A DNA stretch of 43,695 nt, taken from Cloacibacillus sp. GTDB lineage: Bacteria > Synergistota > Synergistia > Synergistales > Synergistaceae. Below the pieces are notes generated by a model. That model worked only from the letters and a program-made list of their open reading frames with translations. It made no database searches and was not told where the DNA came from. A program made the translations under genes and the position numbers. The DNA is taken from assembly GCF_020860125.1 (NCBI RefSeq), contig NZ_JAJBUX010000115.1, positions 1 through 43,695 of the forward strand, given 5' to 3'. Positions 25,948-34,657 of this stretch are shown here, piece by piece. Every line of letters starts with the position of its first letter. Positions within the stretch are counted from its first letter, which is position 1.

Positions 25948-27851
25948 AAGACGGCTTTATAAAGATCGCCGCGGTCTCGCCGGATATGCGCGTTGCGGAC
26001 TGCGTTTATAACGCGGAAAAGATCGCCGAAGCGATGTCGCATGCGGCGAAAGATGGAGCGCATCTGCTCGTATTGCCGGAGCTTTGCCTCACCGGCTATA
26101 CCTGCGGCGACCTCTTTCTGCAGCGGACGCTGACGGATGGCGCTGAGGCGGCGCTCGCAAAAATACTTAGTGACACTAAAAAACTCCCCGTTGCCGCGCT
26201 TATCGGACTACCGGCGGTACGCGAGGGGAAATTATACAACTGCGCCGCCGTCATTTATAGAGGGAAACTGCTCGGCGTCGTACCCAAGAAAAACCTCCCA
26301 AACTACGGGGAATTTTACGAAAAGAGGTGGTTCTGCTCCGCGCCGGAGGAGAACGCCGGTATACGTCTTTGCGGCGGCAACGCGCCCTTCGGGACAAAGC
26401 TGATCTTCCAATGCGCGTCAATGGACGGCTTCCGCTTCGCCGCCGAGATCTGTGAGGACCTCTGGGTGCCGGAGCCGCCCTCCGTCTCCCACGCGCTTGC
26501 GGGAGCTCTCATCATCGCGAACCTTTCGGCGAGCGACGAGACCATCGGCAAGGCGGAGTACCGCCGCTCGCTTGCGGAGGGGCAGTCCTCGCGGCTCGTC
26601 TGCGCCTACGTCTATGCCGACGCCGGCTGCGGCGAATCGACGACCGATATGGTATTCGGCGGCCATAACCTCATCGCGGAAAACGGCCGCCTGCTCGCGG
26701 AGTGCGCCCCCTTTTCCACCGGTCGCTGCTCCGCCGTCGTCGATCTGCAGTTGCTATCGCAGGAACGCAGGCGGCTCACGACATATCCGGAGAGCCGCGC
26801 AGCGGGCTACGAGACCGTTACCTTTGAAATGGAAACCGCCGATACGGACATCGCCGAACGCGAGATCGCGAGACAGCCCTTCGTCCCCGAGGACGGAGCC
26901 GAACGCGGCAGGCGCGCGGAGATGATCCTCACGATGCAGGCGCACGGCCTGAAAAAGCGGCTGGAACATTCACACGCAAAACACGCCGTCATCGGGATAT
27001 CGGGCGGTCTGGACTCCTGCCTGGCGCTGCTCGTCGCCGTCAGGGCGATGGATCTTGCCGGACGCCCCAGAGGCGACGTCCTTGCCGTGACGATGCCCTG
27101 CTTCGGTACGACTGCGCGCACAAAAGGGAACGCCGCGCTGCTCTGCGAGTCGCTGGGGGTGGAATTCCGCTCCGTCGACATCACCGAGGCTGTGAGGCTT
27201 CACTTCCGCGATATCGGACAGGATGAAAACGACCACGACGTCACATTTGAAAACGCCCAGGCGCGGGAGCGCACGCAGATACTGATGGACATCGCCAACA
27301 AACATGGCGGCCTCGTTGTGGGTACCGGCGACCTCTCGGAGCTGGCGCTCGGCTGGGCCACCTATAACGGTGATCAGATGTCGATGTACGGCGTCAACGC
27401 CTCCGTACCCAAAACCCTCGTACGCCACATCGTGCATTATGCCGCGGACCGGACGGAGAACGAACCGCTGCACCGCGCGCTGCTTGATATCCTCGACACC
27501 CCCGTAAGCCCGGAGCTGCTGCCGGCGGAGGGTGGAAAGATCTCGCAAAAAACGGAGGACATTGTCGGCCCCTACGAGCTGCACGACTTTTTCCTCTACT
27601 ATGCGGTCCGCTGCGGCTTCGCGCCGCGCAAGGTCCGCCGCCTGGCGGAGACATCTTTCTCCGGCATCTACGACGGCGAAACGATCGACAAAAGGCTGAA
27701 AAACTTTTATCGCCGCTTCTTCGCGCAGCAGTTTAAGCGTTCCTGTATGCCCGACGGTCCGAAGATCGGCTCCGTAACGCTCTCCCCGCGTGGAGACTGG
27801 CGCATGCCCTCGGACGCGGCGGCGGAGCTGTGGCTGGCGGAGCTGGAATAA
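25944..27851 (+). CDS. nadE: Glutamine-dependent NAD+ synthetase
   Basis: 635 residues from ATG 25944 (GGGGGAG upstream; overlaps the hxlR stop). The N-terminal ~270 residues are a nitrilase-fold glutaminase with the catalytic Glu (LVLPELCLTGYTCGD, E46), Lys (VPKKNLPNYGEFYE) and Cys (AAEICEDLWVP). The C-terminal part is the synthetase with the PP-loop GISGGLDSCLALL, GTGDLSELALGWATYNGDQM and NASVPKTLV. It amidates deamido-NAD to NAD+ using ATP and ammonia channelled from glutamine, the last step of NAD biosynthesis. Confidence 0.95.
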   Translation: MKDGFIKIAAVSPDMRVADCVYNAEKIAEAMSHAAKDGAHLLVLPELCLTGYTCGDLFLQRTLTDGAEAALAKILSDTKKLPVAALIGLPAVREGKLYNCAAVIYRGKLLGVVPKKNLPNYGEFYEKRWFCSAPEENAGIRLCGGNAPFGTKLIFQCASMDGFRFAAEICEDLWVPEPPSVSHALAGALIIANLSASDETIGKAEYRRSLAEGQSSRLVCAYVYADAGCGESTTDMVFGGHNLIAENGRLLAECAPFSTGRCSAVVDLQLLSQERRRLTTYPESRAAGYETVTFEMETADTDIAEREIARQPFVPEDGAERGRRAEMILTMQAHGLKKRLEHSHAKHAVIGISGGLDSCLALLVAVRAMDLAGRPRGDVLAVTMPCFGTTARTKGNAALLCESLGVEFRSVDITEAVRLHFRDIGQDENDHDVTFENAQARERTQILMDIANKHGGLVVGTGDLSELALGWATYNGDQMSMYGVNASVPKTLVRHIVHYAADRTENEPLHRALLDILDTPVSPELLPAEGGKISQKTEDIVGPYELHDFFLYYAVRCGFAPRKVRRLAETSFSGIYDGETIDKRLKNFYRRFFAQQFKRSCMPDGPKIGSVTLSPRGDWRMPSDAAAELWLAELE

Positions 27852-27865
27852 GGGAGGCCCATGTC

Positions 27866-28666
27866 TTGAAGATTACAATGCTGGGAACTGGCAACGCCCT
27901 CGTAACAGAATGCTACAACACCTGTTTCGTCCTCAGCGAGGGAGACCGTCATTTTTTAGTGGACGGCGGCGGCGGGAATACCGTCCTACGACAGCTGAAA
28001 AGGGCCGGAATCGATTGGAAGAGTATAAAAGATATTTTCGTAACGCATGGATACGTCGACCACCTGCTTGGCATCATCTGGATGGTGCGCATGATCTGCC
28101 AGTATATGAGACAGGGAGAATATGAGGGCGAGGCGAATATCTATGCCCATGAGGAGCTGATCTCGCTCCTAAACGGAACGGCGCACGCGCTGCTGCCGGA
28201 AAAGGATACCCGTTTCATCGGCCGCAGGCTGCACCTGATTCCCATCGCCGACGGCGGGGAGCGGCAGGTAATCGGGCGAAAGACTGTATTTTTCGACATC
28301 CATTCCGCCAAGGCGAAGCAGTTTGGCTTTACCGTCAGCCTGGGGAACGGAGAAAGACTCACCTGCTGCGGCGACGAGCCTTACAGCGAATATGAGCGTT
28401 CCTACGCCGAAAAGAGCAAGTGGCTCCTGCACGAGGCCTTTTGCCTGCACGCGCAGGCTGATATATTCCATCCCTATGAAAAAAGCCATTCCACCGTAAA
28501 GGACGCCGCAATCACCGCCGAAAGGCTGGGGGTAAAAAATCTGCTCCTCTACCACACAGAGGACAAAAATATCGCGGACCGCAAATCGCTATACCTGGCT
28601 GAGGGGCGCAAATATTTTAACGGAAATATCTTCGTGCCAAACGATCTGGAGACCATCGAGCTATAG
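27866..28666 (+). CDS. MBL-fold metallo-hydrolase (RNase Z/AHL-lactonase-like)
   Basis: 266 residues from TTG 27866, with AGGGAGG eight bases upstream; the nearer ATG at 27861 is out of frame and closes after two codons. The metallo-beta-lactamase fold begins KITMLGTGNALVTECYNTCF. The usual HxHxDH motif is altered to FVTHGYVDHLLGI: the first His and the Asp-His pair are kept but Tyr stands at the second His position. Later metal positions are TCCGDEP and LLHEAFCLH, with a final LLLYHTED. The layout is that of tRNase Z/arylsulfatase-like hydrolases. The substrate is unknown. It is the last gene after nadE. Confidence 0.8.
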   Translation: MKITMLGTGNALVTECYNTCFVLSEGDRHFLVDGGGGNTVLRQLKRAGIDWKSIKDIFVTHGYVDHLLGIIWMVRMICQYMRQGEYEGEANIYAHEELISLLNGTAHALLPEKDTRFIGRRLHLIPIADGGERQVIGRKTVFFDIHSAKAKQFGFTVSLGNGERLTCCGDEPYSEYERSYAEKSKWLLHEAFCLHAQADIFHPYEKSHSTVKDAAITAERLGVKNLLLYHTEDKNIADRKSLYLAEGRKYFNGNIFVPNDLETIEL

Positions 28667-28706
28667 CCGCGCGCAAAGCGGTCCTTCATAATTTATATAA
28701 AGAGAG

Positions 28707-28744
28707 AGCCGGAGCCCAGAAAACGAGCTCCGGCTTTGAATTTT
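28707..28744 (+). terminator. Terminator after the MBL hydrolase
   Basis: AGCCGGAGC and GCTCCGGCT form a perfect 9-bp stem with an 11-base loop, followed by TTTGAATTTT. Confidence 0.65.
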
Positions 28745-28782
28745 AGAGTAACGGTACCGGTTATACGGCCCGTTAGACCGCC

Positions 28783-28908
28783 TTACTGCTTCTTCAGCAC
28801 CTCGTCCGGCACAAGAAGGTCGAGACGTTTTTCCGAAATGTTGATGGATATTTCGTCGCCCTCTTCGACAAAGTCAATGGAACCGCCATCTCGGGCGAGA
28901 CATATCAT
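28783..28908 (-). pseudogene. ilvD: Decayed duplicate of the ilvD 3' end
   Basis: A 41-codon open frame encodes FVEEGDEISINISEKRLDLLVPDEVL followed directly by KKQ and a stop. The intact IlvD (32978-34654) has the same peptide, but about 38 more residues lie between DEVL and the final KKQ. At the DNA level the two copies share long identical stretches (33101-33190 of the intact gene). In the copy the junction falls on the repeated hexamer CAGCAC, as expected for a deletion between short direct repeats. Several substitutions show it is not very recent. The frame is the same orientation as ilvD. The remaining bases to 29224 are strongly AT-rich and hold no gene. Confidence 0.85.
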
Positions 28909-29224
28909 ATTAGCACATTATTCATCATATTAATGTACACATAAAAAACAAAATTATATGCAATTATTAACATACCATTTGCTATTATAATCACTATCAA
29001 AGATATTTATATACCATAGATAGTTTATTAAATAACCTGTAAATTAAATATATATTATTATATTAAACAAAAACCACGCTATACAGCATCATAAATAACG
29101 TCATTTAAATAATCTCCTCCGATTCCATAAATTAACAAAAATGGACACACCATTGACTTATATGTATCCATATGCTAGATTTAATTTCATAAATTGGATA
29201 CATAAATTACAAGAGGTGTTAGCT

Positions 29225-30454
29225 ATGGTTAAGATGAAAAAGGCGTTGTTAATGGGTTTTGGCCTTCAGGGACGCGGTGCCTTATATGATCTGCTAAAAT
29301 ATGGCAACTTTAATGAGATCCGTGTATTCGATAACCGAAGTGATCTGGAAGATGCTCTTTCCGACTTTAAGGCGGAGACAACAGAGATAATTCCTATCAA
29401 AGGATCAGTATCCAACAGAGAGCTGCTGGAATCATCCATGTCTGGCGTTGACGTCGCGATATGCCTCCTTCCCAGAGATTTTGCGCTCCCCATGGCAGAA
29501 TTAGCCGTTGAAATGGGCATAAATTATACATGCGCCTCATACATGGGTAGTTTTTGCAGCGACAACGAGTCCAGGGAGCGCCAGGTACGGCGTTTGGAAA
29601 AACTTGCTTCTGAGGCGAAAAGAAAAAACGTCACAGTATTAACACAATGCGGACTGGATCCTGGACTTGACCTCTTACTGGCAGGGGAAGCAGTCAGACA
29701 GTTTGACAAGGTGACCGACTTTATCTCCTACGGCGCAGGTTTCCCAGATTTGGCTGCGGCGGATAATCCGTTGAGCTACAAATTTACATGGACAGTAGAG
29801 GGTGTTATGCGGTCATATTACCGCCCGGCAAGAATAATTAAGGACGGGATGGTATTGGACATACAGCCTAACGAGGTTTTTTATAATAAAAACACGCACG
29901 AGCTCTCCATCGAAGAACTTGGAGGTACGCTTGAATGTTTCCCCAATGGGGATTCCATAACCTTGGCTGATGAGTTGGGAATAAGAAATGACGTTCATTC
30001 CATGGGAAGGTATGTATGTCGTTGGAAGGGACACTGTGATTTTTGGAGGGTCTTCGCAAATTGCGGCTTTCTAAAGGATGAAAAAGTAAACGTGCGTGGA
30101 ATATCTGTTGATAGAATCCCATTTATTGCGGCAGTACTTTCATCAGAACCTCAATTTTTCTACGGAGAGCACGAACAGGACGTCACCCTGACATGGGTTG
30201 ATGTTACCGGACTGAGAGACGGGAGAAAATTCCGAGAAATATACCAAATTATAGATAAAAAAGATTTGGAAAGCGGTTTCACCTCTATGACAAGAACTGT
30301 AGGATTTGTCGTGAGCATGGGAGCAATGATGATACTCAATGGAGATCTTTCGAAGGGAGGGATTTTCTCGCCAGTGGAAATGCCATATGAAAAAACAGCT
30401 AAAGAACTGAAAAAACGCGGCATTTTTATCACTCACATTAGTACTGAGGTTTAA
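29225..30454 (+). CDS. Saccharopine dehydrogenase-family oxidoreductase
   Basis: 409 residues from ATG 29225 (AAGAGGTG six bases upstream; an ATG at 29141 has no site). The N-terminal NAD(P)-binding Rossmann fold reads ALLMGFGLQGRGALYDLLK with VFDNRSDL at strand two. The family's central feature CGLDPGLDLLLAGEAV matches the saccharopine dehydrogenase 'GlaPGl' region. Members oxidise or form secondary-amine links between amino acids and oxoacids (saccharopine, carboxynorspermidine). The specific substrate is not evident. It stands 36 bases before a NhaC-type transporter with which it probably forms a two-gene operon, in a lower-GC cassette. Confidence 0.8.
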   Translation: MVKMKKALLMGFGLQGRGALYDLLKYGNFNEIRVFDNRSDLEDALSDFKAETTEIIPIKGSVSNRELLESSMSGVDVAICLLPRDFALPMAELAVEMGINYTCASYMGSFCSDNESRERQVRRLEKLASEAKRKNVTVLTQCGLDPGLDLLLAGEAVRQFDKVTDFISYGAGFPDLAAADNPLSYKFTWTVEGVMRSYYRPARIIKDGMVLDIQPNEVFYNKNTHELSIEELGGTLECFPNGDSITLADELGIRNDVHSMGRYVCRWKGHCDFWRVFANCGFLKDEKVNVRGISVDRIPFIAAVLSSEPQFFYGEHEQDVTLTWVDVTGLRDGRKFREIYQIIDKKDLESGFTSMTRTVGFVVSMGAMMILNGDLSKGGIFSPVEMPYEKTAKELKKRGIFITHISTEV

Positions 30455-30490
30455 GAACAATAACTATGAGAAAAGAGGGGAATGAACGTA

Positions 30491-32014
30491 ATGGAAAACT
30501 TTGGGTTTTTGTCAATACTGCCTCCAGCACTTGCAATAATATTAGCGGTCATAACAAAAAATGTTTTAGTTTCACTTTTCAGCAGTATTTTTTTAGGTGC
30601 CGTGATTCTCTTTAACGGAAACGTTTTTTACGCCGTCCCCGCACTTTTCCGTGATTTTCTGTTCAAACAGGCAGCCGATGGATACAACGCCAGCGTTATC
30701 GTACTGGTATTTTTTATCGGCGGGATGGTTATGCTCGTAACAAGTTCCGGCGGAGCCGAGGCTCTGGCTGTGACAGCAACCAGGCGCATAAACAGCAGAA
30801 AGAAGGCAATGTTGAGCGCGTGGATGTTAGGGTTACTGATATGGTTTTCTGATTTTGCAAACGGAATGTTGGTGGGACCCATTTTTCAGCCAATTACCGA
30901 CAGATTAAAAATAAGCCATGAAAAGCTGGCTTGGATCGTCGATTCTACCTCAGCCCCAGTGTGCATGCTTGTTCCAATATCAGGATTCGGTATATTCGCG
31001 ATGAGCTGCATAGAAAAGGAATTTACCGCCTACAACGTCAACATGCCTGTATGGGATGCCTTTTTACAGACGATACCTCTGCAATTTTATTGTATTGGCG
31101 CACTCGTCATGATTCCATTGATAGCATGTATCGGACTCGATTTCGGTCCAATGGCAAAGGCGGAAGAGCGTGTACTCACATCAGGAAAACTTCACTGGGA
31201 TCACGCGCAGCCTATGGGACTTGGAGAACCTCCTATTCTCTCAAATGACGCTAAACCAAGAATATCTCTCGTCATATATCCTATCATAGCAGTATTTGTC
31301 ATATTCTTTGCAATACTTATCGCAAATGGTTTTCCGTACGAGAAAATCGTTGGCGTTAATATCAGGACAGGACTGACCACAGGATATTTTGTTGGAGGCA
31401 TGATCTGTTTTGGATTAATGATTCTCTACAAAATCCGTAATTTTAAGGAAACTTTCAACATCTATCTTGATGGAATGAAAAACAATCTCTTCCTCGTTAT
31501 GACGCTGCTCTTCGCATGGTCACTCAGTTCCGTATGTAAGCAGCTTGGTACAGCTCAATATATCGTACACATTGTTCAAGGTAATTTACCCGTTTATTTC
31601 GTAGCGCCAATATTCTTTGTAGTCGGCGCGATAATAAGTTTCGCGACAGGGACTTCTTATGGCACATTCGCAATCCTTATTCCAATCGCGATACCTATGT
31701 CAATAAGCCTCGGCGCGCCTATGATCGCAACGTTAGCCGCCGTTTTCAGCGGTGGTATTTTTGGTGATCACTGTTCTCCTATCTCCGATACTACACTGCT
31801 GGCATCAATGGGAGCTGCATGTGACCATATTGAGCATGTAAAGACACAGCTGCCATACGCGATTATGGTCGGAGTTGTAACGTTCGCCGGATATATGTTG
31901 TCATACTGGGTCAACAGTCCAATAGTACTGGCACTGTCCGCCGTAGTCGGAGTTTGCGCGATAACGCTTATATTCAGTAAAATACATGGCGTCAATGTAT
32001 CTGGTAAAATATAA
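30491..32014 (+). CDS. NhaC-family Na+/H+ antiporter or amino-acid transporter
   Basis: 507 residues from ATG 30491 (AGAGGGG 10 bases upstream; ATG 30482 is too close to it). About 12 membrane segments. NhaC hallmarks are SILPPALAIILAVITKNVL, FATGTSYGTFAILIPIAIPM and GIFGDHCSPISDTTLLASMGA followed by HVKTQLPYA. Besides Na+/H+ antiport, the family includes malate/lactate and amino-acid exchangers. Pairing with a saccharopine-dehydrogenase-like enzyme makes uptake of an amino-acid derivative plausible; that is inference. A terminator follows at 32039. Confidence 0.88.
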   Translation: MENFGFLSILPPALAIILAVITKNVLVSLFSSIFLGAVILFNGNVFYAVPALFRDFLFKQAADGYNASVIVLVFFIGGMVMLVTSSGGAEALAVTATRRINSRKKAMLSAWMLGLLIWFSDFANGMLVGPIFQPITDRLKISHEKLAWIVDSTSAPVCMLVPISGFGIFAMSCIEKEFTAYNVNMPVWDAFLQTIPLQFYCIGALVMIPLIACIGLDFGPMAKAEERVLTSGKLHWDHAQPMGLGEPPILSNDAKPRISLVIYPIIAVFVIFFAILIANGFPYEKIVGVNIRTGLTTGYFVGGMICFGLMILYKIRNFKETFNIYLDGMKNNLFLVMTLLFAWSLSSVCKQLGTAQYIVHIVQGNLPVYFVAPIFFVVGAIISFATGTSYGTFAILIPIAIPMSISLGAPMIATLAAVFSGGIFGDHCSPISDTTLLASMGAACDHIEHVKTQLPYAIMVGVVTFAGYMLSYWVNSPIVLALSAVVGVCAITLIFSKIHGVNVSGKI

Positions 32015-32038
32015 GGTCATTCGTTTTTAAGTTACTAT

Positions 32039-32070
32039 TCAGGCAGGGGCTGTACCCTGTCTGATTTTTT
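32039..32070 (+). terminator. Rho-independent terminator after the NhaC-type gene
   Basis: TCAGGCAGGG and CCCTGTCTGA form a 10-bp stem (one G-U) with a six-base loop, directly followed by six T. Confidence 0.85.
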
Positions 32071-32174
32071 GTCTTTATAAATCGTCTATTTCGTAAATTT
32101 AATTATGTTTTGTTTTATTTGCTATGATATTATGTAGAATACGCAAGAGGTCAGATTTTAAGGAGGAACATTTA

Positions 32175-32891
32175 TTGAAAGAAACAAATAATACTCAGCA
32201 TACCGCTGAGGAACGGGCGACAAAGGCCATAGTACAACTGATCATTGACCATAAATATCTGCCCGGCGAAAAACTCCTGGAAGTTGACCTTGCTCAGGAG
32301 CTGGGAATGAGCAGAACTCCCATAAGAAGTGCGCTTAGAAAACTGGCTGCCGAAGGTTTTCTGGATATGCAGGCAAACAGAGGATGCCTTGTGCCATTTT
32401 TAACGCTGGATGATATGGAACGCCTCTTCAATTTCAGAGCGGAATTGGAAGGCTTCGCATCCTTTGAGGCGGCTAAAAATATTACAGAACCTCAAATAGA
32501 GGAATTAAAGGCATTAATTGAAATGGAAAAAAACCTTTACCCTCAAGCTGACGCTCTAAACTACAATAAGATTAATGAAAAAATCCATAAATGTATAATT
32601 ACCGCCTCACAAAACGACTACCTGATAAGATCTTTCAGATCGGTGTTTCTCAGGTCCGAGCTCTATATTTTCTACTATGACCGTTTCTGCCGGGAAAAAA
32701 AGCCCAAAACCGAGTATCTTGACGCACCACAGTCACATCACTCAATAAAAGACCACGAAAAACTTCTCAGAGCTATGATTGAAAATGAGCCGGAGGTGGC
32801 TAAAATCATCGCCGTCCGTCATGTGCTAGCAACAGCGGAACAGCTCAGAAAAGCATTTTTTATTATGGGACCTAAAATTTTCGATTCTTAA
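32175..32891 (+). CDS. GntR-family regulator with FCD domain
   Basis: 238 residues from TTG 32175, which has AAGGAGGA eight bases upstream; the in-frame ATG at 32124 lacks a site. Residues 10-75 are a canonical GntR winged helix (KAIVQLIIDHKYLPGEKLLE, LAQELGMSRTPIRSALRKLAAEGFL). The remainder is an FCD domain (FNFRAELEGFASFEAAKNIT, DHEKLLRAMIENEP, and late VRHVLATAEQLRKAF). It has its own promoter region behind the NhaC terminator. It likely controls the two-gene operon upstream in the same cassette. Confidence 0.88.
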   Translation: MKETNNTQHTAEERATKAIVQLIIDHKYLPGEKLLEVDLAQELGMSRTPIRSALRKLAAEGFLDMQANRGCLVPFLTLDDMERLFNFRAELEGFASFEAAKNITEPQIEELKALIEMEKNLYPQADALNYNKINEKIHKCIITASQNDYLIRSFRSVFLRSELYIFYYDRFCREKKPKTEYLDAPQSHHSIKDHEKLLRAMIENEPEVAKIIAVRHVLATAEQLRKAFFIMGPKIFDS

Positions 32892-32918
32892 ATGCAATAG
32901 AGCTTATGTACATAACAT

Positions 32919-32959
32919 GAGGCCGGACTTTGCATAAGCACTGCAAAAAGTCCGGCCTC
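32919..32959. terminator. Bidirectional terminator between the GntR gene and ilvD
   Basis: GAGGCCGGACTTT and AAAGTCCGGCCTC are a perfect 13-bp inverted repeat around a 15-base loop, placed between two convergent genes. Confidence 0.8.
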
Positions 32960-32977
32960 TCAAGTATCTACAAAATT

Positions 32978-34654
32978 TTACTGCTTCTTCAGCACGCCGC
33001 CCTCGACTCCGCTTGTGGCGAAGGCGCGGTAGCGGTTCAGGAAGGGGCTGTCGACCTCCTGGACGTGGGGAACGAACTTCTTGCGGCGTTCTTCCAGCAC
33101 CTCGTCCGGCACGAGAAGGTCGAGACGTTTTTCCGGAATGTTGATGGATATTTCGTCACCCTCCTCGACAAGGCCGATAGGACCGCCAACCGCCGCCTCG
33201 GGCGAGACGTGGCCGATGGCCGCGCCGCGCGTCGCACCGGAGAATCTGCCGTCGGTGATAAGCGCTACGGTGCCGCCCTTGCCCTGGCCCATGATCGCCG
33301 AGGTGGGGGCAAGCATCTCGCGCATGCCGGGACCGCCCTTCGGCCCCTCGTAGCGGATGACGACGACATCGCCGTCGTTTATCTTGTTCGCCATGATTGC
33401 GGCGCTCGCCTCTTCCTCACAGTCAAAGACGTGCGCCGGTCCTCTGTGGACAAGCATTTCCGGAGCCACCGCCGCCTGTTTGACGATTGCGCCGAGCGGC
33501 GCGAGGGTACCCTTCATGAAGGCGAGGCCGCCCTCTTTATGGTGCGGATTCTCAATGGGACGAATAACTTCCGCGTCGACGACCTTGGCGCCGGCGACAT
33601 TTTCCGCCGTCGTGGCGCCGGTGACGGTGATAGTTTCACCGTTTATGAGGCCGGCCTCAAGCAGCTGTTCCATCAAAGCCTGTACGCCGCCCGCGCGCCA
33701 GAGGTCCTCAATATGATGCGCGCCGCCGGGGCTCATCGAGCAAAGATGCGGCACCTTCGCGCCGACCTCATTGAATATCTCCAGGGGCAGCTCAAGCCCA
33801 GCCGCCCAGGCGATCGCGGGCAGATGGAGCGAGGTGTTCGTCGAACCGCCAAGCGCAAGGTCCACCGCGACGGCGTTTTTAAAGGCCTCTATCGTGAGGA
33901 TGTCGCGCGGACGGATATTTTTTTCCACAAGGCTCATGACCGCGCGTCCGGCATCCTTAGCGAGACGGATACGCCCCGCGTGTACGGCGGGGATGGTGCC
34001 GTTCCCGGGCAGGCCGAGGCCGAGCACCTCCATCATGCAGTTCATCGTATTGGCGGTGAACATGCCGGAGCAGGAACCGCAGCCGGGGCAGGCGTTGTCC
34101 TCTATATCCTGAAGCGCCGCGTCGTCGATCTTTCCCGCGCCGCGCTGTCCGACACCCTCAAAGACGCTGTTAAGGTCAAGGGTACGGCCGTTGTGCTGTC
34201 CAGCCATCATCGGCCCGCCGGAGATCACTATCGCGGGCAGATTGAGCTCCGCCGCCGCCATCGCCATTCCTGGGATGATCTTGTCACAGTTCGGTACCAG
34301 CACGAGGCCGTCGAGCGCGTGGGCGCGCGTCATGACTTCGACCGAGTCCATGATCAGTTCGCGGCTAGGCAGCGAGAATTTCATTCCCTCATGGTTCATC
34401 GCGATGCCGTCGCAGACGCCAATAACGGGGAATTCTATCGGCAGGCCACCGGCGGCGTAGATGCCGGCCTTGACGGCCTCCGTTATCGTGCGCAGATGCA
34501 CGTGGCCGGGGATGACGGCGTTATAGGCGTTCGCCACGCCAATCCACGGGCGTTCTATCTCCCAGTCGGTGTAGCCGGCCGCCTTCAGCAATGAACGGTG
34601 GGGGCTCCGAAGGTATCCTTTTTTAGCTTTATCGCTGTTCAATTTATCGTTCAC
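32978..34654 (-). CDS. ilvD: Dihydroxy-acid dehydratase
   Basis: 558 residues starting at GTG three bases after the ilvB stop. IlvD/Edd family with the three iron-sulfur cysteines in VCDGIAMNHEGM (context), VPNCDKIIPGM and CPGCGSCSGMFTANTMNC, and the C-terminal DGRFSGATRGAAIGHVSPEA motif. It dehydrates 2,3-dihydroxy-isovalerate and 3-methyl-valerate to the oxoacids that become valine and isoleucine. Last gene of ilvNCBD. Its 3' end is partly duplicated 4 kb away (28783-28908). Confidence 0.97.
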   Translation of the reverse strand: MNDKLNSDKAKKGYLRSPHRSLLKAAGYTDWEIERPWIGVANAYNAVIPGHVHLRTITEAVKAGIYAAGGLPIEFPVIGVCDGIAMNHEGMKFSLPSRELIMDSVEVMTRAHALDGLVLVPNCDKIIPGMAMAAAELNLPAIVISGGPMMAGQHNGRTLDLNSVFEGVGQRGAGKIDDAALQDIEDNACPGCGSCSGMFTANTMNCMMEVLGLGLPGNGTIPAVHAGRIRLAKDAGRAVMSLVEKNIRPRDILTIEAFKNAVAVDLALGGSTNTSLHLPAIAWAAGLELPLEIFNEVGAKVPHLCSMSPGGAHHIEDLWRAGGVQALMEQLLEAGLINGETITVTGATTAENVAGAKVVDAEVIRPIENPHHKEGGLAFMKGTLAPLGAIVKQAAVAPEMLVHRGPAHVFDCEEEASAAIMANKINDGDVVVIRYEGPKGGPGMREMLAPTSAIMGQGKGGTVALITDGRFSGATRGAAIGHVSPEAAVGGPIGLVEEGDEISINIPEKRLDLLVPDEVLEERRKKFVPHVQEVDSPFLNRYRAFATSGVEGGVLKKQ

Positions 34655-34657
34655 TTC

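Larger units (their letters stand above)
28783..32977. mobile_element. Lower-GC cassette flanked by ilvD 3'-end sequence
   Basis: The three genes between the ilvD remnant and the intact ilvD are visibly richer in A/T than both flanks and use more AT-ending codons. The upstream non-coding part (28909-29224) is extremely AT-rich. No integrase, transposase or terminal inverted repeat was found, so the mode of arrival is unknown. The duplicate ilvD end suggests integration or recombination at the 3' end of ilvD, regenerating the gene. Confidence 0.5.

Noticed and set aside
14843..28141. A 15-base sequence shared (as reverse complement) between the cupin palindrome arm (14843-14857) and the MBL gene (28127-28141)
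   Set aside because: About one 15-base match is expected by chance in a window this long, and both sites are ordinary coding sequence.
32930..34594. A 554-codon open frame on the plus strand opposite ilvD, and similar long frames opposite ilvB (34886-36217), ilvC (36540-37574) and dctP (10070-11053)
   Set aside because: They are antisense shadows of clear enzyme genes in GC-rich codon context; their translations are Arg/His/Asp-rich and show no family features.
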